From the NCBI GenBank assembly GCA_016935665.1, contig JAFGQN010000051.1, forward strand, positions 58,750 to 122,749: a stretch of 64,000 bases of DNA, read 5' to 3'. This document shows positions 17,314-27,192 of this stretch, in pieces. The DNA is from Deltaproteobacteria bacterium (lineage in GTDB: Bacteria; Myxococcota_A; Polyangia; JAAYKL01). Position numbers and translations under genes: made by a program. The notes under the pieces were generated by a model. That model searched no databases. It saw only the letters and a list, made by a program, of their open reading frames with translations, and had not been told where the DNA came from. Position 1 is the stretch's first letter. Every line of letters begins with the position of its first letter.

Positions 17314-17657
17314 CCTTCTCACGTATCTGCTGTTAAAATGATGGCGATTCCCGGCACAATGCAAAAACGCTCATTTCAATGCCAGGCGCGACAAATATAA
17401 AACTCAATTTTTAACGGTCCTTGATGCACCAGAACAGCTTTGCGGCATGCCGCCTTTTATCGTTATAAAAATCGGTGTGATCTTCACGGCTGCGCGAAAA
17501 GATGTGTAAACCAACTTAAAAAAGTGTTAAAAAAGTTTCCAGGGATGACAAAAATACTGTAATGACGGATGATAAATGCTAGAAATGCTGGAGGATGCAC
17601 AATAGATCCATTTGCACTGAGCTGCATCCGCATGACAGGGAACTGATAGTAAAATCA

Positions 17658-17680
17658 GAAAGTTAATTTGATTAACTTTC
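17658..17680. promoter_or_regulatory. Operator-like palindrome before the first GH10 xylanase
   Basis: GAAAGTTAAT, three spacer bases (TTG), then ATTAACTTTC: ten-base arms with no mismatch, centred about 50 bases before the ATG at 17720. Position and symmetry suit a repressor or activator site controlling the xylanase gene. I did not find an exact second copy upstream of the other polysaccharide genes. Confidence 0.6.
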
Positions 17681-17719
17681 GCACGCGCATCGACGCTGAA
17701 TCAGATAGGAGGATTCGGA

Positions 17720-19111
17720 ATGAAATTTTTAATGATCTTAATTTTTATACTCTCACTGAGCCTGGTTGCCTGTGGCGGCGATGGAGGTGGCAGCGATGAA
17801 GAAACGAATTCAGAGTCAGATGCCGACTCCGATAGCGACAGCGACGGTGACTCCGATGGTGATTCCGATGGTGATTCCGATACAGACGGTGACAGCGACA
17901 GCGACGGCGATAGCGACAGCGACGGTGACTCCGATGGTGATTCCGATGGTGATTCCGATACGGACGGTGACAGCGACAGCGACGGCGATAGCGATAGCGA
18001 TGGGGACAGCGATGGAGATACGGATACAGAGACAGGTGGAGACGGTGATACGGATGCCGATGGCGATAGCGATACCGGTCATAAAACATGTGATAATCCC
18101 GCTACTTTGAAAGAAGCCGGTGAGTGCATGGAACCGCCCATGTTGATTGGTGCGGCCATTGGTAAACTGTGGGGTCCCATTGATCCCAAATGTTACGGGG
18201 AATCCAGATGTCTCAACACCGCATCTGCGGAGCACAATTATGTGACATGCGAGAATGAGATGAAGTGGCAGGTGATCGAGCCCAACAGAGGTCAGTTTGA
18301 CTTCACTGAGGCCGATGCCATTGTGAACTGGGCCATCGGTGAGAAAATGAAAGTCAAAGGACACACATTGGTTTGGCATAGCCAGATGTCCGAATGGATG
18401 AATGCCCTGAATGCGGATGAGACACGCGCAGCGGTTGAAAATCACATCGTCAAGGTAATGGATCACTATAAAGGAAAACTGTATTCCTGGGATGTGGTCA
18501 ACGAAGCGGTGGAGACCAGCACAAATACCGGTGACAGCGGTGCCAAGATGCGCAACACGGTATTTTATCAGCGACTGGGCAAGAATTATATCGATGAAAT
18601 GTTCCAGTTTGCCCATGATCACGATCCATCGGTAAAATTGTATTATAACGATTACAGTATTGACGCGGATAATGAGAAGTTCGCTTTCGTGTACGACATG
18701 ATCAAGGGCATGGTTGACCGAGGTGTTCCCATAGATGGCGTTGGATTCCAGATGCATATCGGTCCCCCAAACAATTACAAGGTGACCGGCGAGACCGTAA
18801 GTAAGAATATGAGGAAACTCACAGATCTCGGTCTGGAAGTGCTCATCTCCGAAATGGATATCAATATGTGCGGTGGACAGATCTCACAAGACACCCAGCT
18901 GGAACTGTATCATGACGTTGTGGAAGCGTGCGTGAAAAATTCAAGCTGTTCTGCCATCACCTTCTGGGGAATTGACGATCCCCGATCATGGTTGAATAAT
19001 TTTGACGAAGCTCAGTGCGGTGGTAGCGGTGCTGAACCGCTGCTATTTGACGGTAACTTCGGTAAAAAAGAAACCTACAAGCGCGTTATGGCCGCTCTTA
19101 CCGGCAAATAG
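17720..19111 (+). CDS. GH10 endo-1,4-beta-xylanase lipoprotein (first copy)
   Basis: A 463-residue lipoprotein (LSLVAC, lipid Cys18) with an 80-residue Asp/Ser/Gly linker (31-120) and a GH10 barrel (about 140-460). Landmarks are [37 protein letters not shown] with acid/base Glu262, LYYNDYS, VGFQMHI, and VLISEMDI with nucleophile Glu378. GH10 enzymes cut the xylan backbone internally. AGGAGG precedes the ATG. It lacks the six-Cys mini-domain of its neighbour. It is regulated possibly through the palindrome 40 bases upstream. Confidence 0.96.
   Translation: MKFLMILIFILSLSLVACGGDGGGSDEETNSESDADSDSDSDGDSDGDSDGDSDTDGDSDSDGDSDSDGDSDGDSDGDSDTDGDSDSDGDSDSDGDSDGDTDTETGGDGDTDADGDSDTGHKTCDNPATLKEAGECMEPPMLIGAAIGKLWGPIDPKCYGESRCLNTASAEHNYVTCENEMKWQVIEPNRGQFDFTEADAIVNWAIGEKMKVKGHTLVWHSQMSEWMNALNADETRAAVENHIVKVMDHYKGKLYSWDVVNEAVETSTNTGDSGAKMRNTVFYQRLGKNYIDEMFQFAHDHDPSVKLYYNDYSIDADNEKFAFVYDMIKGMVDRGVPIDGVGFQMHIGPPNNYKVTGETVSKNMRKLTDLGLEVLISEMDINMCGGQISQDTQLELYHDVVEACVKNSSCSAITFWGIDDPRSWLNNFDEAQCGGSGAEPLLFDGNFGKKETYKRVMAALTGK
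17840..17995 (+). repeat. Two 78-bp tandem repeats in the GH10 linker
   Basis: A 78-base unit (26 codons) starting AGCGACGGTGACTCC occurs at 17840-17917 and again at 17918-17995 with only a few base differences. It encodes the Asp/Ser/Gly linker; unit length keeps the frame. Confidence 0.8.
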
Positions 19112-19471
19112 ACCGCACATTTTCTTTAGAAACATCCTTTCATAATTGTGTGATCTCCAATCGCTGATATTCGGAGTTTGTAAACAGTTGTCACTTTTTA
19201 TGGGTGCACAGCGACTATACCAGTGCCTAATCCAGCTCCCGATGGCGAGTCTGGATTTGGAAGAAGGGCTTTGCGGCAATATTTGAAATTTTGATTGACA
19301 ACAGTTTTTCGTTGTTGGGTGCAAAAGGAGCGCACTCGCTTTCGGATGACGCCAGGCGTTCTTCGATTTTGTTCTTAAAATGATATACCTGCAAAACGGT
19401 GAGCCGTTTTCTCAAACATTGGTACATTAGATAGCGTTGTTTATGATGAAGCGACTAAGGAGAAGTAGAAC
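19112..19471. other. Intergenic region between the two GH10 genes
   Basis: No gene supported. A hairpin AAAACGG-TGAG-CCGTTTT lies at 19393-19410, 60 bases before the second GH10 start. It has no following T-run, so it is a weak terminator candidate or a leader structure. Short minus-strand frames here look accidental. Confidence 0.5.
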
Positions 19472-20866
19472 ATGAAGCTGAAATTATTGAGATTGTTGAT
19501 TTTGTTACTGCTAATGACGATTGTGGCCTGCAACGAAGATGACACTACTGGTTCAGATGATGATACAACTGAGGCAGATGGCGATACGGATATGGACGGC
19601 GACTCGGACTCGGATTCTGACGGAGATACGGATTCTGATGGCGACAGCGATATGGATGGCGACTCAGACGGGGATACGGATATAGACAGCGACTCTGATT
19701 CCGATACGGACGGTGATAGCGATTTTACGTGCGAATTCGATTGTGTGAATCATTGCCTTTCCTGGGGAGGCACCACACATGATGATCAATCCTGTCCGGG
19801 TGAACAACGATGTTGTTCGGACTACACCATTCCCTCTGATGCGGACTCCGACACTGATAGCGACACCGATACGGGAGGCGATACGGATGCCGATTCAGAC
19901 AGTGATGCCGATTCAGACAGTGATGGCGACACCGATAGCGACGGCGATTCTGATGGCGACAGCGATTCCGATGGTCCGCTGCCAAAATTTGTTGGGAATA
20001 TTACAACCGGCTATCAGGGCGCGTTGGACTACAATAATCTGGATTATTCAAAGTACTGGGATCAGGTGACACCGGAGAACGCGGGCAAATGGGGATCAGT
20101 GGAAAGCAGCGCCGGCGCGAATCGCAACTGGAATACCCTTGACCAAATTTATGCGTACACTCAGGAGAAGAAGATTATCTTTAAACAACACGCATTTGTG
20201 TGGGGAAGTCAGCAACCTGGCAATGCCGGCTCGCTGCAGGAAGCGGATGTGAAATCCTGGATGCAGCAATTCTGTGAGCGTTATCCCAACACGCCGTTAA
20301 TTGATGTTGTGAATGAACCCCCGCCACACACCACTCCCAGTTTTGCAAATAATATTGGCGGCGGTACCAACGGCACCTGGGCCTGGATCGCCAATGCCTT
20401 CAAATGGGCGGACGAAGCGTGTCCAAACTCGATTTTGATTCTGAACGATTACAATACCATCGAGTGGGCCAATGACAACCAGCATATAATTGATATCGTC
20501 AACACAATAAAAGATGCCGGAGCGCCCATTGACGCCGTTGGCGCCCAGGCACACGACCTTGATCATCAATCGGTAACCACCGACACCATGAAAAGACTCA
20601 TCGAAAAACTGCATAACGATACGGGCCTGCCGGTATATATCACCGAATATGACATCAGCACCACCAACGATCAGCAACAGCTGCAAAAATATCAGGAGCA
20701 GATGTCGTATTTCCTTCAGCAGGATTGGATCCCAGGGATTACCATTTGGGGGTGGATTGTGGGGCAGACATGGAGTATGGCGCCTGACAGCGGTCTGGTT
20801 AAGGGCACTTCACCCCGACCAGCCATGACCTGGTTAATGGAGCAACTTGGCAAATCATTCCCCTGA
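19472..20866 (+). CDS. GH10 xylanase lipoprotein with Cys mini-domain (second copy)
   Basis: A 464-residue lipoprotein (TIVAC, Cys20). Order: SD linker (34-84), six-Cys mini-domain (87-115), second SD linker (122-168), GH10 barrel (170-460). Catalytic landmarks are YWDQVTPENAGKW, FVWGSQQP, LIDVVNEPPP with acid/base Glu282, LILNDYNTIEW, IDAVGAQAHDL and VYITEYDIS with nucleophile Glu392. It is only distantly related to the first GH10 (different loop patterns), so it is not a recent duplicate. AAGGAGAAG precedes the ATG. Expected action is internal cutting of xylan; surface-anchored by inference. Confidence 0.95.
   Translation: MKLKLLRLLILLLLMTIVACNEDDTTGSDDDTTEADGDTDMDGDSDSDSDGDTDSDGDSDMDGDSDGDTDIDSDSDSDTDGDSDFTCEFDCVNHCLSWGGTTHDDQSCPGEQRCCSDYTIPSDADSDTDSDTDTGGDTDADSDSDADSDSDGDTDSDGDSDGDSDSDGPLPKFVGNITTGYQGALDYNNLDYSKYWDQVTPENAGKWGSVESSAGANRNWNTLDQIYAYTQEKKIIFKQHAFVWGSQQPGNAGSLQEADVKSWMQQFCERYPNTPLIDVVNEPPPHTTPSFANNIGGGTNGTWAWIANAFKWADEACPNSILILNDYNTIEWANDNQHIIDIVNTIKDAGAPIDAVGAQAHDLDHQSVTTDTMKRLIEKLHNDTGLPVYITEYDISTTNDQQQLQKYQEQMSYFLQQDWIPGITIWGWIVGQTWSMAPDSGLVKGTSPRPAMTWLMEQLGKSFP
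19730..19819 (+). other. Six-Cys mini-domain coding segment (GH10 copy)
   Basis: Encodes residues 87-116: C-EFD-C-VNH-C-LSWGGT...C-PGEQR-CC, the same spacing as the CE15 copy. The bases are not repetitive, unlike the flanking linkers, so the similarity is at protein level. Confidence 0.85.
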
Positions 20867-21313
20867 TGTCTGAGTCCACAGTTCTCCTATTTCATTTCAT
20901 ACTTTTTTGATGTCACCTGAACATCAGGCCCTCTTTGAATCCTGTCCCTGATATGGCCCACCCCTTATCGCCTTGACCTGTTGGACCATGGTGAATGGTA
21001 TTTTTGGATGTCCCGGAAGAACCAATATGAACAACCGGTTTTGACAGGTAAAAAATCACGGAATCGAGAGACGCGATCCCATGAGACGCCGGACAGTTTT
21101 GCTCTGAATAAAATGCTTCATTTTCATGAAAATATCTTCGTTTTCTATCTGAAAACACATACTCAGAAAGATGAGATTTTTGTATTGATCGTTGACCCAT
21201 GCGTAGTTATCCCGGTACTGTAAAAAGTAAGAAAGGTTTTCTAAGTTAAACGATATAGTTCACCGATTTTAAAATTAGATATCATTCTATTTTATATGAA
21301 AGGAAATAATTTC
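20867..21313. other. Intergenic region before the GH43 gene
   Basis: No gene supported. A possible -35 (TTGACC near 21189) lies about 18 bases before a poor -10 (TACTGT), and the last 100 bases before the start are AT-rich. No clear operator or terminator is seen. Confidence 0.4.
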
Positions 21314-22651
21314 ATGAACGCTTTATTACGCTTGCTGAGCCTATTGGTGCTGGCATCCCTGCTGGCGATTGCAGCTTGTAACGACGATGGCGGCAATTCT
21401 GGAGATGACACGAATACAGATTCTTCCGGTGACGCGGATTCTGATGGGGATAGTGATGGCGATTCCGATGGAGATAGTGATAGCGACTCTGATGGTGACA
21501 CAGATTCCGACGGGGACACTGATACGGATGGGGACTCCGATACAGATGGTGACACAGATTCCGACGGGGACACTGATACGGATGGGGACTCCGATACAGA
21601 TGGGGATACCGATTCCGACGGGGACACTGATACGGATGGGGACTCCGATACAGATGGGGATACCGATTCCGATGGGGATACCGATTCCGACGGCGATGGC
21701 GACTGTGACAGTGCACCCACTTACAAAATGCCGCCGGAAAGAACCCGTTTGATAAATGGACAATTTACCGCAGATCCCTCGGCGCACGTTTTCGATTGCA
21801 AGTTGTGGTTTTTCCCATCACATGATCAGGACAATGCCTCTGGCTTCAATATGGTGGATTATCATGCGTTCTCACTGGGAGAAGACGGCAGTTTCAAGGA
21901 TGAAGGCCAAATTCTGCATCTGAATGATGTGCCCTGGGCGAGCCAGTATGCGTGGGCGCCCGATATTGCCTATAAGAATAACAAGTACTTCTTCTATTTC
22001 CCGGCCAAGGACAATTCCGGTGTCTTTCACATGGGAGTTGCCATTGCAGATAGCCCAGCGGGTCCCTACAAAGCGGAAGCGCAGCCGATGCCCGATAGTT
22101 TCAGCATCGATCCCGCCGTTTTTGTGGATGACGACGGCAAGGCGTATATGTATTTTGGCGGCCAATGGGGCGGTCAGTTGGAATGTTACAACAGCGGATC
22201 TTACAACAAATCCGATTGTTCCGACGACAACGGTAACGGTGGCAGTGGCGATGGCAAACCCAGGGTGGCACAGCTGGCTGACAACATGAAGGAGTTTTCC
22301 GGGGGCGTAAAAGAAGTGAATCTGACAGGCAGCCCTCAGCGTTTCTTTGAAGGTTCCTGGGTGCATAAATACGATGGCAAATATTATTTCTCTTATTCCG
22401 ATGGCCCCAATCATCAGTTGCATTATGCCATGGGCGACAGCCCCATGGGACCGTTTACCTACAAGGGAGTGCTGCTCCCGGATCACGGCCAGGGTTGGAC
22501 AACCCATCACTCAGTGTTGGAATTTCAGGGCAAATGGTATCTTTTCTACCACGATTCAGCGTGTTCAAACGGCAACACCAACCAGCGTTGCGTGAAGTAT
22601 GCATCCCTGAGCTATAACGCAGATGGTACCATTCAACGCGTCCAGCCCTGA
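21314..22651 (+). CDS. GH43 glycosidase lipoprotein (arabinofuranosidase/xylosidase type)
   Basis: The 445-residue product starts at the ATG at 21314; the ATG at 21296 lies before the AAAGGA ribosome site. Lipobox AIAAC gives Cys22, followed by about 90 residues of Asp/Ser/Gly/Thr linker (35-130). The five-bladed GH43 domain (about 140-445) shows [11 protein letters not shown] with base Asp154, [18 protein letters not shown] with Asp266, [22 protein letters not shown] with acid Glu346, and [20 protein letters not shown]43 members remove arabinose or xylose from xylan; the exact specificity cannot be read. It lacks the six-Cys mini-domain. Confidence 0.94.
   Translation: MNALLRLLSLLVLASLLAIAACNDDGGNSGDDTNTDSSGDADSDGDSDGDSDGDSDSDSDGDTDSDGDTDTDGDSDTDGDTDSDGDTDTDGDSDTDGDTDSDGDTDTDGDSDTDGDTDSDGDTDSDGDGDCDSAPTYKMPPERTRLINGQFTADPSAHVFDCKLWFFPSHDQDNASGFNMVDYHAFSLGEDGSFKDEGQILHLNDVPWASQYAWAPDIAYKNNKYFFYFPAKDNSGVFHMGVAIADSPAGPYKAEAQPMPDSFSIDPAVFVDDDGKAYMYFGGQWGGQLECYNSGSYNKSDCSDDNGNGGSGDGKPRVAQLADNMKEFSGGVKEVNLTGSPQRFFEGSWVHKYDGKYYFSYSDGPNHQLHYAMGDSPMGPFTYKGVLLPDHGQGWTTHHSVLEFQGKWYLFYHDSACSNGNTNQRCVKYASLSYNADGTIQRVQP
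21491..21652 (+). repeat. Three 54-bp tandem repeats in the GH43 linker
   Basis: The 54-base unit beginning GATGGTGACACAGATTCC (18 codons) occurs at 21491-21544, 21545-21598 and, with a few changes, 21599-21652. Copy-number change would lengthen or shorten the linker in frame. Confidence 0.85.
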
Positions 22652-23267
22652 TACTTTCCCCTTGATGACCGAAACGAATTGTTCGGTTTACGCTCATCAT
22701 TAGATAACTGCGAATTATTTCAATCTACTCTCTTTGTTTGCGTTTGTCCTTCTATGGTTCGATGCCAATTAATTAAAAATTGAAAAAAGGGATGATATGA
22801 ATTTTTTGCCTGATCGATAGAATAATACAGCAATAACGGCATAATCGCGTTAGCAATTCGGATATCCCGCACCGTTAAAGAGTTTTGTAGACTTAAGAGA
22901 CTAAAACCCCGACCGTTATTGAATCAAATTAACTACAAAAAATTATGAGCGTACTTTTTTACAGGTCTTTTGCAATCATTCAAGGTACTATGATCTGGTA
23001 CATGTGGCGAGAGATGTCGCAGGTACTGCATGTTTTGAAAAGAAACTGCAAATTTAATTGAATTTGGGTAAGGCGCTACCTAACTAAATTAGCGGGATGG
23101 AACGCAACACATGGTGTTGATTACGTTTTCCCTAATTTTACCTCACAGGAGCCTTATACCATACATGCAATGGACATTCAGACCTGGTTCGTCCAATGTT
23201 CTGCTAAAAGACCGTTTTTATGAACTTATGACTGTAAAAAGAATTCAGCAGTCGAGAGGAGCGCGAA
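22652..23267. other. AT-rich intergenic region before the GH11 gene
   Basis: About 0.6 kb with no supported gene. It is markedly richer in A+T than the flanking genes. I see no strong promoter pair, palindrome or terminator. Confidence 0.45.
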
Positions 23268-24353
23268 ATGATGAGAATTCTAATACTATGTTTGCTTGGT
23301 GCGTTGATTTTATACGGTTGTGGCGAAGATCCCTCTGACAGAGGAGATGATAACAATTCAGATTATTTAAGTGAATCCGATGGGGATTCCGACAGCGATT
23401 CGGATGGGGATTCCGATGGTGATTCTGACACGGATGGTGATAGCGATACGGATGGCGATAGTGATAGCGATGGCGATAGCGACACAGACGGTGATTCAGA
23501 CAGCGATGATGATACCGATAGCGATGGCTCGTGTGAGGCCGAATGCGTCGCCCATTGCATGTCGTGGGGCGGTACAACGGTACAGGGAACTTGCCCTGGG
23601 GACTTGAAATGTTGCAGCGGCGCGGTACAACCCGATGCGGATGCAGATACGGATACGGATGGCGATGCGGATACGGATGGCGATGCGGATACGGATGGCG
23701 ATGCGGATACGGATGGCGACGCCGATGGCGATACGGATACGGGTCCCATCGTTTCCACCTGTACCGAGGCGGACAAGCAGGTATGCAGCACATATGAGGT
23801 GAACAAGCATTGCGGTCTCACCTACGAAATCTGGACGGATGGATCTGCCGGCTGTATGACAAATACCAAGGATGGATTCAAGGCGGAATGGAACAACGGC
23901 AATGCCAATTATCTTGCGCGAAAAGGTGTTAGACCCGGATCGAAAGAGCCAGTGGTGACCTATAGCGCCGACTACAATCCAAATGGGAACTCCTATCTCG
24001 CCATTTACGGATGGACGCAGAATCCGTTGATTGAGTACTATATCGTTGACAGTTGGGGCAGCTGGCGTCCGCCAGGAACCAACAAAATTGGCGAAGTGGA
24101 AGTGGATGGCGGCAAGTACGACATTTACAAGAGCACCCGCGTGAATAAACCATCCATCGAAGGCAATACCACTTTCGACCAGTTCTGGAGCGTGCGTCAG
24201 GAAAAACGAACCAGCGGCACCATTACAGTTGCGCCACACTTTCAAGCCTGGTCGGATTTCGGGTTGACTATGGGATCATTCTACGAGGTGTCCATGGTGG
24301 TTGAAGGGTATCAGAGTTCTGGCAGTGCCACCGTGCAGGTGTCCTTCAAATAA
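23268..24353 (+). CDS. GH11 endo-1,4-beta-xylanase lipoprotein with Cys mini-domain
   Basis: A 361-residue lipoprotein (LILYGC, Cys18). SD linker (33-87), six-Cys mini-domain (89-116), a second linker built on Asp-Ala-Asp-Thr-Asp-Gly (122-158), then the GH11 beta-jelly-roll (about 165-361). Diagnostic segments are NPLIEYYIVDSWGSWRPPG with nucleophile Glu256, FDQFWSVRQEKRTSGTIT, HFQAW, and VVEGYQSSGSATV with acid/base Glu346. GH11 enzymes are strict xylanases. GAGGAG precedes the double ATG. It is likely a partner of the two GH10 and the GH43 enzymes in the same strand and region. Confidence 0.97.
   Translation: MMRILILCLLGALILYGCGEDPSDRGDDNNSDYLSESDGDSDSDSDGDSDGDSDTDGDSDTDGDSDSDGDSDTDGDSDSDDDTDSDGSCEAECVAHCMSWGGTTVQGTCPGDLKCCSGAVQPDADADTDTDGDADTDGDADTDGDADTDGDADGDTDTGPIVSTCTEADKQVCSTYEVNKHCGLTYEIWTDGSAGCMTNTKDGFKAEWNNGNANYLARKGVRPGSKEPVVTYSADYNPNGNSYLAIYGWTQNPLIEYYIVDSWGSWRPPGTNKIGEVEVDGGKYDIYKSTRVNKPSIEGNTTFDQFWSVRQEKRTSGTITVAPHFQAWSDFGLTMGSFYEVSMVVEGYQSSGSATVQVSFK
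23532..23615 (+). other. Six-Cys mini-domain coding segment (GH11 copy)
   Basis: Encodes residues 89-116: C-EAE-C-VAH-C-MSWGGT...C-PGDLK-CC, spacing C-x3-C-x3-C-x11-C-x5-CC, one residue shorter than the CE15 and GH10 copies. Confidence 0.85.
23664..23717 (+). repeat. Three perfect 18-bp tandem repeats in the GH11 linker
   Basis: GATGCGGATACGGATGGC occurs at 23664-23681, 23682-23699 and 23700-23717 without mismatch, encoding Asp-Ala-Asp-Thr-Asp-Gly. Confidence 0.9.
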
Positions 24354-24420
24354 GCGCCTTCTTTATTCTTCCCAATATTTTTTATATTCACTATCGAAGT
24401 AAAATCGGCTGATTAAGGAT

Positions 24421-27069
24421 TCAGGAAGGCTCAATCATGTCTTTGAGGCGGGTGAGGAGGCTTAACGCTTCCAAAGGGGTGATGCGGTTGATGTCGATTT
24501 CCTTGATGATCCGCTCCACTTCGGAGGGTCTGGGTCGTGCAAATAAATCCAGCTGAGGGGAATGGCGTGCCTTTGGGGGAACTTTTCCGGTGGGTGTTTT
24601 GGGCTCATCCTGTTCCAGACTGGTAAGGATGTCTCTGGCGCGTTGGACCACCAGTTCGGGTAATCCGGCCATTTTGGCTACCTGTATTCCAAAAGAGTGA
24701 CTGGTCCCTCCTTCAACGAGTTTGCGTAGGAATACCACTTCTTCGCCGTATTCCCGGGCAGCCACATGATAGTTGGCCGCGTTGGACTTCATGTTGGCCA
24801 ACTCCACAAGCTCGTGGTAGTGGGTGGCAAACATGGTTTTGCATTGCACAGCATCGTGCAGATACTCCCCAACGCTCCAGGCGATGGACAGTCCATCAAA
24901 CGTGCTTGTACCGCGACCCACTTCATCGAGAATCACAAGACTATCTCTTGTGGCGCTGCGCAAAATGGTGGACGTTTCGTTCATTTCCACCATGAAAGTG
25001 GACGCGCCGCGAGCGATATTGTCGGAAGCGCCCACTCGGGTAAACAGGCGATCGGTTAACGAAACATCCGCAGCAGCCGCGGGGACGAACGACCCCATTT
25101 GCGCCATGATAGTAATCAGTGCCACCTGTCGCATCACAGTGGATTTACCGGCCATGTTGGGACCGGTGATCACCATTAATCGTTCGCCGTCTACATCCAG
25201 GCGAACGTCGTTGGGCACAAACGGTACTTTGCTGAACATGGTTTCCACCAGAGGATGGCGTCCCTCCTGAATACTAATGATTCCTTTTTCGTTGATAAGG
25301 GGCATTACATAATTGTATTTGCGCGCCACTTTGGCAAGTGCGCAGGCGCAATCCAGCGACGCAATGCGGGAACTGATGCTTAAAATGCGGGGGATGTGTG
25401 CCTGCAGTTTTTCAAGCAGCGCTTCGAACAATTCTTTTTCAAGGGATTTACGCTTTTCGTCTGCAGTGAGTACTTTCGATTCCCACTCTTCGAGCTCGGG
25501 AGTGATAAAACGTTCACCATTTACCAGAGTCTGTTTGCGGATGTAATCGTCGGGAACATTTTTAAGATTGGATTTGGTAACAAGTATAAAGTAGCCAAAG
25601 ACTTTATTGTAAGAGACCTTAAGAGAGCTGATACCGGTGCGAGCGCGCTCTCTGGCTTCCAGCGATGCGATGAAATCCTTGGCAGAGGAAACCGTTTCCA
25701 CCAGGTCATCGAGGGTGCTGTTGTATCCCTTTTTAAAGATGCCGGCGTCGCTGCGGGAAACAGGGGGTTCATCCACCATAGCCTCCACCAGCGCACTGCA
25801 GAGATCTTCGGCCCGGTCGAGGGGTCCCCCCAGGATGTCTGCGGCATCGGGAGCGGGGCAACTGGTGAGCAAATCGTCCAGGTTAGGCAGTGCCAGAAGA
25901 GAATTGCGAAGAACGCCAATGTCACGCGGAGACGCGGCGTTCATGCCGATGCGCGCTGAGATGCGCTCCATGTCTGCGATGGTATCGAGAAACTCATCGG
26001 TATCATTGCGAAAAGTAGCATCGTCAAAAAACAGGGAGACACGCGTCAGCCGACGGCGAATGGCATTGGCGTCGAACAGGGGATAGTTGATCCAGTGACG
26101 CAGCATGCGGGCGCCCATGGGCGTTTGTGTAACATCCAACAACCACAGCAGAGATCCTTTTTTATGGCCGTCACTGGTTTGCACCAATTCCAGATGTGAT
26201 TTGGTGGCTTCGTCGAGCACCATGTGATCGGTGATATTGTAACGGGTAAATTTGGTTCTCGGTAACCCGTCTTTGGGGCGAGTGGTGCGGATGTATGATA
26301 CCACAGCGCCGGCCGCCCGACCCAGTAGCGATGACTCTTCGAAAAGTTCCTGTGTGTCAGTTTCGCCAATGACCTCGTTAAGATTCTCCACAGCGGCGGC
26401 GGTGTCAAAATAGGCGTCTTCTATGGCTGAAATATAACAATCGGGAAGTACGGTTTTGAGTTTGGAAAATTCCTGAGCCAGACTTTCAGCGACCAGCAAT
26501 TCCCGCGGTTCGAGGCGGAACACTTCGCCGGTGAGCGCGCCGGCCCCAAGTACCTGAGTGCCCTTGAACTCGCTGGTGGACGCATCCATGCATGCCAGTG
26601 CATACAGTGTGTTGTCGCCGTCGCCGTCCGACAGGGGAAGTACCGCCGCCAGAAAATTGTTGGTTTTGGAATCCAGATTCTCTTCGTCGAGAATCACCCC
26701 CGGCGTAATCACGCGCACCACTTCCCGTTTTACGAGTCCCTTCACCTTTGATGGGTCTTCCATCTGTTCGCAAACGGCCACTTTAAAGCCCTGCTCTATC
26801 AGTCTGGACACATATTGCACAGAGGCGTGATGAGGGATGCCGCACATGGGAATGGGATCCGGCGCATTTTTATTGCGACTGGTGAGGGTTAAATCGAGTG
26901 CTTCAGCGGCCACAATGGCGTCTTCAAAGAACATTTCGTAAAAATCGCCCATTCGATACATCACAATCGCTTCGGGATATTGATCTTTAATGGACATGTA
27001 TTGTCGCATCATGGGCGTGTCGCTGCCACTATTGGTTTTTTTCTGAAATTTCCGAAGTTGTTTCACCAT
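24421..27069 (-). CDS. mutS: DNA mismatch repair protein MutS
   Basis: An 882-residue MutS that recognises mismatches and small loops and recruits MutL. The N-terminal mismatch-binding domain has YRMGDFYEMFFEDA (Phe-x-Glu motif) and LTSRNK, with CGIPHHA. The C-terminal ATPase has TGPNMAGKST (Walker A), STFMVEMNET, DEVGRGTSTFDGLSIAWS (Walker B and signature) and ATHYHEL. Length is normal. No clear ribosome site precedes the ATG at 27069, but the family N-terminus fits. It lies opposite to the GH genes and divergent from the SGNH hydrolase gene. Confidence 0.98.
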   Translation of the reverse strand: MVKQLRKFQKKTNSGSDTPMMRQYMSIKDQYPEAIVMYRMGDFYEMFFEDAIVAAEALDLTLTSRNKNAPDPIPMCGIPHHASVQYVSRLIEQGFKVAVCEQMEDPSKVKGLVKREVVRVITPGVILDEENLDSKTNNFLAAVLPLSDGDGDNTLYALACMDASTSEFKGTQVLGAGALTGEVFRLEPRELLVAESLAQEFSKLKTVLPDCYISAIEDAYFDTAAAVENLNEVIGETDTQELFEESSLLGRAAGAVVSYIRTTRPKDGLPRTKFTRYNITDHMVLDEATKSHLELVQTSDGHKKGSLLWLLDVTQTPMGARMLRHWINYPLFDANAIRRRLTRVSLFFDDATFRNDTDEFLDTIADMERISARIGMNAASPRDIGVLRNSLLALPNLDDLLTSCPAPDAADILGGPLDRAEDLCSALVEAMVDEPPVSRSDAGIFKKGYNSTLDDLVETVSSAKDFIASLEARERARTGISSLKVSYNKVFGYFILVTKSNLKNVPDDYIRKQTLVNGERFITPELEEWESKVLTADEKRKSLEKELFEALLEKLQAHIPRILSISSRIASLDCACALAKVARKYNYVMPLINEKGIISIQEGRHPLVETMFSKVPFVPNDVRLDVDGERLMVITGPNMAGKSTVMRQVALITIMAQMGSFVPAAAADVSLTDRLFTRVGASDNIARGASTFMVEMNETSTILRSATRDSLVILDEVGRGTSTFDGLSIAWSVGEYLHDAVQCKTMFATHYHELVELANMKSNAANYHVAAREYGEEVVFLRKLVEGGTSHSFGIQVAKMAGLPELVVQRARDILTSLEQDEPKTPTGKVPPKARHSPQLDLFARPRPSEVERIIKEIDINRITPLEALSLLTRLKDMIEPS

Positions 27070-27192
27070 GTAGCGTCTATAGCATGCTCTATCGCAGAAT
27101 GCCTACCCCCAAATCAGCAGCTAATGGGTGAGAAACGGAAAATATAATTGCCTTTTCACACTGGGCCAATTGATGTTAAACAGTAACCAATT

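Larger units (their letters stand above)
16654..17719. other. Long divergent intergenic region between CE15 and GH10 genes
   Basis: About 1.07 kb without a convincing gene; only short shadow-like frames occur. It must hold the promoters of both divergent genes. Visible elements are a 10-bp inverted repeat at 17278-17313 and a near-continuous 23-bp palindrome at 17658-17680 just before the GH10 ribosome site. The right half is clearly AT-richer than the genes. Confidence 0.6.

Noticed and set aside
17816..18757. Minus-strand frame of 313 codons across the first GH10 gene
   Set aside because: Complement of the GH10 enzyme and its repeats, with Ile/Val/Gly runs from the linker.
21292..21787. 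Three overlapping minus-strand frames over the GH43 linker
   Set aside because: Same repeat artefact; the GH43 frame has signal peptide, ribosome site and catalytic domain.
23664..23717. Regular repeats considered as a CRISPR array
   Set aside because: Units are contiguous without spacers, in frame within a gene.
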